Assembly (NCBI RefSeq): GCF_021603645.1
Contig: NZ_BQHJ01000009.1
Coordinates: forward strand, 276,006-340,005
Length of the DNA stretch: 64,000 bases
Direction: 5' to 3'
Source: Pseudomonas pseudonitroreducens
Lineage (GTDB): Bacteria > Pseudomonadota > Gammaproteobacteria > Pseudomonadales > Pseudomonadaceae
The stretch's first letter is position 1; each line of letters starts with the position of its first letter. A program made the position numbers and the translations under genes. The notes beneath the pieces were generated by a model that was not told the origin of the DNA, did not search any database, and saw only the letters and a program-made list of their open reading frames with translations. Below, piece by piece: positions 1 through 7,490 of the stretch.

Positions 1-65
1 ATGGCGTGAACGACTTGCGCCTGTTCTTCGACAACGATCTGCGGTTCCTCGGCCAGTTCCGCTAG
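1..65 (+). CDS. pheS: PheS C-terminus (partial)
   Basis: This is the last 20 codons and stop of an ORF entering from the left, in frame from base 3 and ending in a Phe/Leu/Arg-rich tail (..RFLGQFR). It is the usual C-terminus of the phenylalanyl-tRNA synthetase alpha subunit. It lies 34 bp before pheT, the conserved pheST order. The alpha subunit carries the class II catalytic core that charges tRNA-Phe as an alpha2-beta2 tetramer. The identification rests on this short tail and the neighbour. Confidence 0.9.
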   Translation, partial: GVNDLRLFFDNDLRFLGQFR

Positions 66-99
66 CCCGCAAGACCGTCAACGCATTTAGGAGAACAGG

Positions 100-2478
100 A
101 TGAAATTCAGTGAACAGTGGCTGCGGAGCTGGGTAAACCCGCAGGTATCCCGTGATGAGCTGGTAGCTCGTCTGTCCATGGCCGGCCTCGAGGTCGACGC
201 CGTGATCCCGGTCGCCGGTCAGTTCAGCGGTGTGGTGGTGGGCGAAGTGCTGTCGACCGAACAGCACCCGGATGCCGACAAGCTGCGCGTCTGCCAGGTC
301 AGCAACGGTTCGGAGACCTTCCAGGTCGTCTGTGGCGCGCCCAATGTGCGCCCAGGCCTGAAGATTCCCTTCGCTATGATCGGCGCCGAGCTGCCGGGCG
401 ACTTCAAGATCAAGAAGGCCAAGCTGCGCGGTGTTGAATCCAACGGCATGCTCTGCTCGGCCAAAGAGCTGGAAATCAGCGAAGAGAACGCCGGTCTGAT
501 GGAGCTCGCCGCGGATGCCCCTGTGGGTGCCAATATCCGCGACTACCTCGAACTGGACGACGCTTCCATCGAGATCGGCCTGACCCCGAACCGTGGTGAT
601 TGCCTGTCTCTGACCGGCCTCGCTCGCGAAGTCGGCGCGCTGTACAGCGCCGAGGTCAAGCCGGTAGTGATCAGTGCTGTTGCTCCGCAGATCGATGAAG
701 TGCGCAGCGTTGAGCTGCTGGCTCCCAAGGCCTGCCCGCGCTACCTCGGTCGCGTCGTCCGCAACGTCGACCTGAGCAAGCCGACCCCTCTGTGGATGGT
801 CGAGCGCCTGCGCCGTTCCGACATCCGCAGCATCGACGCTGCCGTCGACATCACCAACTACGTGATGATCGAGCTGGGGCAACCAATGCACGCCTTCGAT
901 CTCGACGAGATCAAGGGTGGCGTTCGCGTGCGCATGGCGGAGGAGGGCGAGAAGCTCGTCCTGCTCGACGGCCAGGAAGTCACCCTGCGTGCCGACACCC
1001 TGGTGATTGCCGATCATGAGCGTGCCCTGGCCATTGCTGGCGTGATGGGCGGCGAACACAGCGGCGTCAGCGCCAAGACCCGTGATCTGTTCCTGGAAAG
1101 CGCCTTCTTCGACAGCATCGCCGTCGCTGGCAAGGCTCGTTCTTATGGCCTGCACACCGATGCCTCGCACCGCTTCGAGCGTGGCGTGGACTCGCAGCTG
1201 GCTCGTCGCGCCATGGAGCGCGCCACTGAGCTGCTGCTGCAGATTGTTGGTGGCGAAGCTGGTCCGATGGTGGAAGCCGTTAGCGAGGCCGACCTGCCCA
1301 AGGTCGCTCCGGTCACCCTGCGTGCCGAGCGCGTTACCCAGATGCTGGGCATGACCCTGGAAAACACCGAGATCGAGCGTCTGCTCACCGCCCTGGAATT
1401 CGACGTCCAGAAAGCCGGTGCCGATACCTGGACTGTTGGCGTGCCGAGCCATCGCTTCGACGTCTCGATCGAAGTCGATCTGATCGAAGAGCTGGGTCGC
1501 CTGTACGGCTACAACCGCCTGCCGGTTCGCTACCCGCAGGCCCGCCTGGCGCCGAATACCAAGTCCGAGTCCCAGGCCGAACTGCCGGCGCTGCGCCGCC
1601 TGCTGGTCGCTCGCGATTACCAGGAAGCCATCACCTACAGCTTCATCGATCCCAAGCTGTTCCAGCTGTTCCATCCCGGCGTCGAGCCGCTGATGCTGGC
1701 CAACCCGATCTCCGCCGACATGGCCGCCATGCGCGCCTCGCTCTGGCCGGGTCTGGTGAAGTCACTTCAGCACAACCTCAATCGCCAGCAGACCCGCGTG
1801 CGCCTGTTCGAAAGTGGCTTGCGTTTCGTCGGTCAGCTGGAAGGTCTGGTGCAAGAAAACATGCTCGCCGGCGTCGTCTGCGGTGCACGTCAGCCGGAAG
1901 GTTGGGCCAACGGTCGCGAGAATGTCGACTTCTTCGACGTGAAGGCCGATGTCGAAGCACTGCTGGGCAATGCTGGTGCCATCGAAGCTTTCACCTTCTC
2001 CCCGGCGGAGCACCCGGCGCTGCACCCAGGCCAGACCGCCAAGATCGAGCGCGATGGCGTGCTGGTCGGCTATCTGGGCGCCCTGCACCCGGAGCTGGCC
2101 AAGGCGCTGGACCTGGATCGTCCGGTCTACGTTTTCGAGCTGGTACTGGCCGAAGTGGCCAAGGGTCGCCTGCCGAAATTCAGTGAGCTGTCCCGCTTCC
2201 CTGAAGTGCGCCGTGACCTGGCGCTGATCGTCGATCTGGATACCCCGGCCGAGTTCGTGCTGGCAAATATCCGTGAAACGGCGGGCGAATGGCTGACGGA
2301 CCTCAGGCTGTTTGACGTCTACCACGGTAAAGGTATTGATCCGCTTAGAAAAAGCTTGGCCGTTGGCTTGACCTGGCAGCATCCATCACGCACTCTTAAC
2401 GATGACGAGGTGAACGCGACTACGCAGAATATCGTCGCCTCGCTGGAACAAAGGTTCAACGCCACGTTAAGGAAGTAG
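100..2478 (+). CDS. pheT: Phenylalanyl-tRNA synthetase beta subunit
   Basis: This is a 792-residue cytosolic protein, the normal length for bacterial PheT. With PheS it charges tRNA-Phe. It has an N-terminal EMAP/tRNA-binding fold (about residues 39-150, with QHPDADKLRVC and NGMLCS), the B3/B4 editing domain (about 210-380, ending near SHRFERGVD), the B5 domain and a synthetase-like core (about 400-690). The C-terminal FDX-ACB anticodon-binding domain (about 698-791) contains FPEVRRDLAL and ends in FNATLRK. An AGGAGA ribosome site lies 8 bp before the ATG. It sits in the conserved pheS-pheT-ihfA order, 3 nt before ihfA, so the genes are translationally coupled. This is chromosomal backbone and nothing is odd. 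Confidence 0.98.
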   Translation: MKFSEQWLRSWVNPQVSRDELVARLSMAGLEVDAVIPVAGQFSGVVVGEVLSTEQHPDADKLRVCQVSNGSETFQVVCGAPNVRPGLKIPFAMIGAELPGDFKIKKAKLRGVESNGMLCSAKELEISEENAGLMELAADAPVGANIRDYLELDDASIEIGLTPNRGDCLSLTGLAREVGALYSAEVKPVVISAVAPQIDEVRSVELLAPKACPRYLGRVVRNVDLSKPTPLWMVERLRRSDIRSIDAAVDITNYVMIELGQPMHAFDLDEIKGGVRVRMAEEGEKLVLLDGQEVTLRADTLVIADHERALAIAGVMGGEHSGVSAKTRDLFLESAFFDSIAVAGKARSYGLHTDASHRFERGVDSQLARRAMERATELLLQIVGGEAGPMVEAVSEADLPKVAPVTLRAERVTQMLGMTLENTEIERLLTALEFDVQKAGADTWTVGVPSHRFDVSIEVDLIEELGRLYGYNRLPVRYPQARLAPNTKSESQAELPALRRLLVARDYQEAITYSFIDPKLFQLFHPGVEPLMLANPISADMAAMRASLWPGLVKSLQHNLNRQQTRVRLFESGLRFVGQLEGLVQENMLAGVVCGARQPEGWANGRENVDFFDVKADVEALLGNAGAIEAFTFSPAEHPALHPGQTAKIERDGVLVGYLGALHPELAKALDLDRPVYVFELVLAEVAKGRLPKFSELSRFPEVRRDLALIVDLDTPAEFVLANIRETAGEWLTDLRLFDVYHGKGIDPLRKSLAVGLTWQHPSRTLNDDEVNATTQNIVASLEQRFNATLRK

Positions 2479-2481
2479 CGT

Positions 2482-2784
2482 ATGGGGGCTCTGACGAAAG
2501 CTGAAATTGCTGAACGTCTGTACGAAGAGCTGGGCCTGAATAAGCGGGAAGCCAAGGAACTGGTGGAGCTCTTCTTTGAAGAGATCCGCCAGGCGCTGGA
2601 GCATAACGAACAGGTGAAGTTGTCGGGTTTCGGCAACTTCGACCTGCGCGACAAGCGCCAGCGTCCCGGACGCAACCCGAAGACGGGAGAGGAAATCCCG
2701 ATCACAGCCCGGCGCGTCGTCACCTTTCGTCCAGGGCAGAAACTGAAGGCCAGGGTTGAAGCTTATGCTGGAACCAAGTCATAA
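2482..2784 (+). CDS. ihfA: Integration host factor alpha subunit
   Basis: This is a 100-residue DNA-bending HU/IHF-family protein. It starts [13 protein letters not shown] and contains the [12 protein letters not shown] beta-arm entry and the [12 protein letters not shown] arm with the intercalating proline region. IHF alpha pairs with IHF beta to bend DNA sharply at recombination, replication and promoter sites, and it is a cofactor for tyrosine integrases like the one whose remnant lies at the right end of the window. The gene follows pheT by 3 nt and its 3' end overlaps the next gene by 20 nt, the usual order in gammaproteobacteria. Confidence 0.97.
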   Translation: MGALTKAEIAERLYEELGLNKREAKELVELFFEEIRQALEHNEQVKLSGFGNFDLRDKRQRPGRNPKTGEEIPITARRVVTFRPGQKLKARVEAYAGTKS

Positions 2785-3121
2785 CGACGAGTTGCCCCCC
2801 ATCCCGGGCAAGCGCTATTTCACCATCGGTGAAGTGAGCGATCTTTGCGCGGTGAAGCCGCACGTGCTGCGGTACTGGGAACAAGAATTCCCGCAACTCA
2901 ACCCGGTCAAGCGAAGGGGCAACCGGCGCTATTACCAGCGCCAGGACGTGCTCATGATTCGCCAGATTCGCGCGCTGCTCTACGACCAGGGCTTCACCAT
3001 CGGTGGTGCCCGTCAGCGCCTCACCGGTGACGAAGCTCGCGAGGACGCCACCCAGTACAAGCAACTGATCCGGCAGATGATCGCCGAATTGGAAGATGTG
3101 CTGCATGTGCTGCGCAAGTAA
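2765..3121 (+). CDS. MerR-family transcriptional regulator next to ihfA
   Basis: This is a 118-residue protein with an N-terminal MerR winged helix: [27 protein letters not shown], then RRGNRRYY and [13 protein letters not shown] (about residues 17-75). A short dimerisation helix follows. It lacks a metal- or ligand-binding C-terminus, so its signal is unknown. The ATG at 2765 is preferred over an in-frame TTG at 2756 because it matches the short N-terminus of orthologues downstream of ihfA. It overlaps ihfA by 20 nt. Homologues occupy this exact position in Pseudomonas and related genomes, so it belongs to the backbone. Confidence 0.93.
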   Translation: MLEPSHNDELPPIPGKRYFTIGEVSDLCAVKPHVLRYWEQEFPQLNPVKRRGNRRYYQRQDVLMIRQIRALLYDQGFTIGGARQRLTGDEAREDATQYKQLIRQMIAELEDVLHVLRK

Positions 3122-3143
3122 CTGAAAAAAATGAAAAAAGCAC

Positions 3144-3172
3144 TTCTCCAAAGCAAATGCTTGGGGTATAGT
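3144..3172 (+). promoter_or_regulatory. Probable tRNA-Pro promoter
   Basis: A TATAGT -10 hexamer at 3167-3172 is preceded 17 bp upstream by a weak -35 (TTCTCC). It lies 35 bp before the tRNA. This is a pattern-based inference; the -35 is a poor match. Confidence 0.5.
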
Positions 3173-3205
3173 GCGATCCGCTTCTGAGGGAACTCAAAAG
3201 CAACG

Positions 3206-3283
<78 letters not shown>

Positions 3284-3296
3284 AAAAACTCAAGAA

Positions 3297-3329
3297 AATC
3301 CAGTCACTTAGCGGTGACTGGATTTTTTT
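3297..3329 (+). terminator. Rho-independent terminator after tRNA-Pro
   Basis: An 11-bp perfect stem (AATCCAGTCAC / GTGACTGGATT) with a 6-nt loop is followed by a T-run. It lies 13 bp after the tRNA CCA. Confidence 0.9.
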
Positions 3330-3370
3330 ATGCTTGTAGGTTTTGGCTTCCTCTTAGTAAAGGGGGGGCT

Positions 3371-3392
3371 GGTTGCCAATTGGTTGCCAATT
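3371..3392 (+). repeat. Tandem 11-bp repeat near the island's left edge
   Basis: GGTTGCCAATT occurs twice head to tail. It sits 88 bp after the tRNA, where attachment-site arms or scars would be expected. The surrounding 3330-3549 contains no convincing gene. Its role is unknown. Confidence 0.6.
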
Positions 3393-3549
3393 GAGATTGG
3401 CTTGAGAATCATGGGGATTAAGGTCGGCCGTGAAGGCGGAGTGTTAGCCGCGCCCTGAGCTGCGAATGGTGGTGCTGATCAATGAAGATGGGGGAGCGGA
3501 GCTGATCGACAACATCAATTGGTGTACGTGCACAAGGCTCTGATGCGGT

Positions 3550-3837
3550 CTACACGCCGGTGCAGGGGTTCAGTGTAGTCGATTTGGGCTGCCAGGAGGG
3601 TAATGCACTTTCTAGCATCGTTACCTGCTCAATGAGCCAGCCCACACGGGTATGTTCCTTAGCCTGTTCGAACAGATCTGGAGTGGCCAGGAAAAACTGG
3701 AGGACGTCACCGCGCGTCTTTGTGGCCGCATTGCGTCGGTGTGTCAAAGTCGACAAGAAGTGGGCATGAAGAGTGTCTAGGTAGCGCCCATCACCTGAGG
3801 ACAGAAGAAGGGCGTGCCGTGCATCGTACGGCCGCAA
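3550..3837 (-). pseudogene. Possible gene remnant downstream of the GHKL ATPase gene
   Basis: An open frame of 95 codons can start at a TTG at 3837. It continues open upstream on the minus strand through the end of the preceding gene without any ATG or GTG. Composition looks protein-like, with TLHAHFLSTLTHRRN and VGWLIEQVTMLESALPSW. I recognise no family. It could be the last gene of the operon led by the ATPase with a rare start, or the surviving 3' part of a gene cut when this edge of the island formed. The lack of a clear start argues for a remnant. Confidence 0.35.
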
Positions 3838-3911
3838 ACATTCCCTGCGGAATTCGGTAAGCGCGACCGAGTGAGCCGCCGGATGGGGCTGTTCAGGGTA
3901 TCCAGCGCGCT

Positions 3912-6900
3912 TCAGTGAGGTGGCTCTGTTTGGGCGATCTGGCTCCAGCCGCTGTCGAACGTGAATGTCCGGGTCTGTGCGATGGGGTTCTGAATCCTGA
4001 GTACTCGAGCTTGTGCCGGGTCGGTTGCGTGCTCGACCACATACAGCCAGTACGCATCGCCCTTTTCGCGCGCGTAGTCGAATTGCGTGTGTGATAGTCC
4101 AACAGGGCGATCTTCCAGGCTGCCCGTCATCGATTTCACCTCAACCCACCGAATCGACCGGCCAGTGCTGTCGGCCTCGTAGAGGTCGAAGCCGGGATTA
4201 CCGTCTGGCGTGCGGCACAGCGTTGGCTCAAGGCCGATGATCAGGTCAATGGCGTGCCCTTCGATTTGCATTCGTGCCGCTTGATCGAGGCCATCTGGAT
4301 CTGGGCCATCCTCTTCCGGGTGTGCGCCGACGTAGGAAATGAAGGGGCGCGATCCGGTCTGGCCGGGCGTCCGCTTTCCATTTCCTTTGCCACCAGATGC
4401 ACCGTGGCTACCTGAGCCACCCTGTGCGCCACCACTGTTGCCTTGGCCATTGCCGCGAGGTTTTCCGCTGCCAGACCCAACTTGCCCCCCGCGTCCCACT
4501 CCATTGCCCACGTCGTCGCCCCCATCGAGGTCAGGCGTGCCGGGTGGGATATCCGGCATGTCTTCTCCGTACAAGTCTTGCGCGTCGTCGTATACGTCGC
4601 TTTCTGAAGGGGCTTCGGCTTCCGGCTCTGGGGCTGTCGAAGGTTCAGGCTCTTGTGTCGGGCTGGTGCTCAATCGGGATGCCAGCTCGGCGACAATAGC
4701 AGGGTCTCTGCGCAGTAGATCAAGAATCGCCGGGTCGATACCTGCCTCCTTCGCCAGTTGATCGATAATCGGTGGTTTGAAGGCAATTTTGGTCTGAAGG
4801 AATGAATTGGGCTTCCAGCCAAGTTCCTCGAACACAACGAGGCTGGGGGGGACGAGCTCGCCTTTGGAGTTTGGTACCCATGCGGCCTGATTGAGCGTCC
4901 GGATGAAGGCGGCATCAAATCGGGTAGATTTTGTCTCGTGGGAGTAGCTCCATTTGTAGGAGCCGTAGAAGGAAGCCGTGCCGCGTGCCTCAAGGTCAGC
5001 CAGCGCGTCCCACAGTACCTTCACTCTCACTGCAGTCTCCTCGGGCGCCAGTGTCGACAAAAACTCCAACAGCTGCGTAAGCCCGCGAAGTGTGAAGTCT
5101 TCTGGCGGCATTTCCCAGCTTGCACGTTCAAGGCCTGCTTCTCTGCGAATCTGCGTTTTTTCGTTATGCCCCAGCCCCGACGGCGTTGCTTGCGGTAGGA
5201 GGTAACGACTTGCGCCACATGACACTAAGAGGTCGCGAATGTCTTCGCCGCGCAGGCAGTCGTACTCGTTGTCGACGATTAGGATGTCGCGTACACCGGC
5301 GAAAAGCTGCTGCAGGCGGTCGGTGGCGATGTAGATGTCTCCTGGCTTGGCGACGTAGGCTTTGCCGTCTCCGGTGTCGACCACCATCACAAACGATGTT
5401 TCTCGCAATGCTGCTCTGAGCTTTTCCTTTTGCGCTGCGGAGTCGGTGCCAAAGGCAGTACGGATGCGCTCGATGTCACCTGCGTAGGTGTCGTCATCCA
5501 CGTCCACTTCGCCCCGCTGGTACTTCGGCAGGAGGTTCCAGATCACGTCATCTACTGGATCGGGTTCGGCGATGCCCAGCGAGCTTAGGAACAAACGCGC
5601 TTCGGGTGTCGCACACACTGTTCGGCGTATCGTCGGGAAGCTGGTGGTAATGGCGCTGGGTAGGAAGGCCTTGGCTTTCCCGTTCTCACGGGCGACAACA
5701 TGGGTGCCATCATCAAGGCGGATGAGCGGAACCGTGTCGAGGTGGCGACGCAGAGCCTTCTCCTGGCCGCTCAGAAATTCATACAGCAGCAACACCCACT
5801 CATCGGATTGCGCCTCAAGGAATGGCTTGGTCAGGCTCGGCACCAATTTTGTCGGCGTGATTTCGTCGATGTTGAGTTCGCGCATCAGGTACTGTCGAAT
5901 CTCAGGGGCCTTGTCCTGTGTGATATCGCCAGATAGCCAGGAGGCGACGTCTGAGCCGAACAGCGCTGCAACCTGGTCCGGGCTCAACAGTTCGCGCAAC
6001 TCCTGCGTGCGCGCCAGCTTGGCCTGATGGGCGGTTACATGCCTGCCGTTGGAGGCCGGAAGCAGCTCCTCTTCCTCAAAGGCTTGTAAGACGGCATCGA
6101 ACATCGGTGTGAACCACGAATCTTGCGAGAACTTTTCTCGGTCGAGTGGCAGGCAGCGCAGCGCCGATACATCTAGCATCGCCTCATCGCGCAACCAGCG
6201 CATTGCTTCCACCAGCAGGCTAGATGTTTCCCTGACCAGATGCTGATTCCACTGCTCGCCAGGAGGGATATTGTCGCGGCTGGGCGTGGTGCGGTACGGC
6301 CCCTGCATGAGAAAACCAAGGTGGCTCTCAACCACGGTCGGAAAAAATACCACCAGTAGTGACTTGGCTAGTGGCTGTACTGCCCAGCGGCCGGGAGAGT
6401 CTTTTAACACGACCAACGAGAACGCGATTTCCACTCGCCCGACCTTTTGCTGCTTGGCAGAAAATACGTCGCGGTGGAACACGAGCCAGTTCTGATCGAC
6501 GTCAGGTCGATCATCCTCGTTGCCTATTACCTTGATGCGCTGGACATTGGGTGCGAGTATTTCGGGGCTGTTGCGCAGATAGAACCCGGACGCGCCGCCC
6601 TCGACACTCCAGTTGATTTCGTCGATGTGGCGCAGGAACAGCAGCGCGTCCGGGCCCAGGTGGCGGAACCCAGTCGTGATGTCCTGGGCTGCGCTCGTGT
6701 CCTCCGGCTTCAGCGGCAGAATGATCTGCGTTTCCTCCGTCGCGCGAGCCGAACGCGCAATTCGCTTGGGAAAGACGTAGTTTTCAATGGCGAAGTCCTC
6801 ATCGCCAGAGTGAATCTCCGGAAGATCAGTGACGGTGTAGACCGACTTGAAACCGAGCCCAAAGCGACCAATAGACGACTCGTTCTTGGTGCTCTCGGCG

Positions 6901-7172
6901 ATGTCGCAGACGCTTCGGACGTCGGCCTCATCGAACGGCTTACCGAAGTGGGAGAGGGTAAGTCGGTCTGCGCTCAGGGAGAAAGTGACTTTACGCGAGC
7001 CATGCCAATTACCGCGTCTACCAAGGGCATCCTCGGCATTTTGCAGCAGTTCGAATATGAAATGCGTACGGTTGTCGTAGAGTCCGGCTGCCAGCCTCCC
7101 TGACTTTTGAGCGCCCTTAGTGCCGTAGCTCTCCCGGTTTTCCTTGCAAATTTCTTCGTAATTCGAAGCCAC
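3912..7172 (-). CDS. Sacsin-like GHKL ATPase with C-terminal DUF3883-like domain
   Basis: This protein of about 1086 residues starts at GTG 7172, which has a GAGAGG ribosome site; the longer frame to 7310 lacks one. The N-terminus is an HSP90/histidine-kinase-type ATP-binding fold. The N-box ELLQNAED is at residues 41-48 and the glycine-rich GRFGLGFK at 102-109, as in sacsin repeats and defence-associated GHKL proteins. A long middle region has no recognisable domain. A Pro/Glu- then Gly/Ser-rich flexible linker follows (about 830-945). The last 130 residues (GFDLYEA..., WVEVKSMTG) resemble DUF3883, a PD-(D/E)XK-like fold linked to nucleases. It is divergent from the helicase-nuclease/Mod/Res operon across 318 bp, suggesting one functional unit. 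ATPase identity is firm; nuclease activity is inferred. Confidence 0.8.
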   Translation of the reverse strand: MASNYEEICKENRESYGTKGAQKSGRLAAGLYDNRTHFIFELLQNAEDALGRRGNWHGSRKVTFSLSADRLTLSHFGKPFDEADVRSVCDIAESTKNESSIGRFGLGFKSVYTVTDLPEIHSGDEDFAIENYVFPKRIARSARATEETQIILPLKPEDTSAAQDITTGFRHLGPDALLFLRHIDEINWSVEGGASGFYLRNSPEILAPNVQRIKVIGNEDDRPDVDQNWLVFHRDVFSAKQQKVGRVEIAFSLVVLKDSPGRWAVQPLAKSLLVVFFPTVVESHLGFLMQGPYRTTPSRDNIPPGEQWNQHLVRETSSLLVEAMRWLRDEAMLDVSALRCLPLDREKFSQDSWFTPMFDAVLQAFEEEELLPASNGRHVTAHQAKLARTQELRELLSPDQVAALFGSDVASWLSGDITQDKAPEIRQYLMRELNIDEITPTKLVPSLTKPFLEAQSDEWVLLLYEFLSGQEKALRRHLDTVPLIRLDDGTHVVARENGKAKAFLPSAITTSFPTIRRTVCATPEARLFLSSLGIAEPDPVDDVIWNLLPKYQRGEVDVDDDTYAGDIERIRTAFGTDSAAQKEKLRAALRETSFVMVVDTGDGKAYVAKPGDIYIATDRLQQLFAGVRDILIVDNEYDCLRGEDIRDLLVSCGASRYLLPQATPSGLGHNEKTQIRREAGLERASWEMPPEDFTLRGLTQLLEFLSTLAPEETAVRVKVLWDALADLEARGTASFYGSYKWSYSHETKSTRFDAAFIRTLNQAAWVPNSKGELVPPSLVVFEELGWKPNSFLQTKIAFKPPIIDQLAKEAGIDPAILDLLRRDPAIVAELASRLSTSPTQEPEPSTAPEPEAEAPSESDVYDDAQDLYGEDMPDIPPGTPDLDGGDDVGNGVGRGGQVGSGSGKPRGNGQGNSGGAQGGSGSHGASGGKGNGKRTPGQTGSRPFISYVGAHPEEDGPDPDGLDQAARMQIEGHAIDLIIGLEPTLCRTPDGNPGFDLYEADSTGRSIRWVEVKSMTGSLEDRPVGLSHTQFDYAREKGDAYWLYVVEHATDPAQARVLRIQNPIAQTRTFTFDSGWSQIAQTEPPH

Positions 7173-7490
7173 CGTTAATCCCTCTCGGTCAGGCAAAATT
7201 TTGATGCCAAGTCTGCACAGTCGGGTAGTAAAATGACAGCTCGAGCTGTTAGTCAGAGCTACGATAAAATGAGTCGTAGGCTTGATAAGTAGTGAGTCGC
7301 GTGGGGGCATGCCTGATGATGAGGCTTTTGTTTTTAAAAGGCTGCAAAGCGTAGTTTATGGCTTAGCTGTCAAGGGCAGACTCCAAGCTCTTGAGTTTGC
7401 TTGCTGCATTGCGTTTATCGGCCAATTAATCCTGTTGGCGCATAGTCAGCTGCAGTTTCATACCGACAATGGACGTTGCTAAGGGGCTGC
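7173..7490. promoter_or_regulatory. Divergent promoter region
   Basis: These 318 bp lie between the divergent GHKL ATPase and helicase-nuclease genes and are somewhat AT-richer than either. They must hold both promoters. No clear operator palindrome or convincing small gene was seen. An open frame at 7282-7482 has no ribosome site and is not called. Confidence 0.5.
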
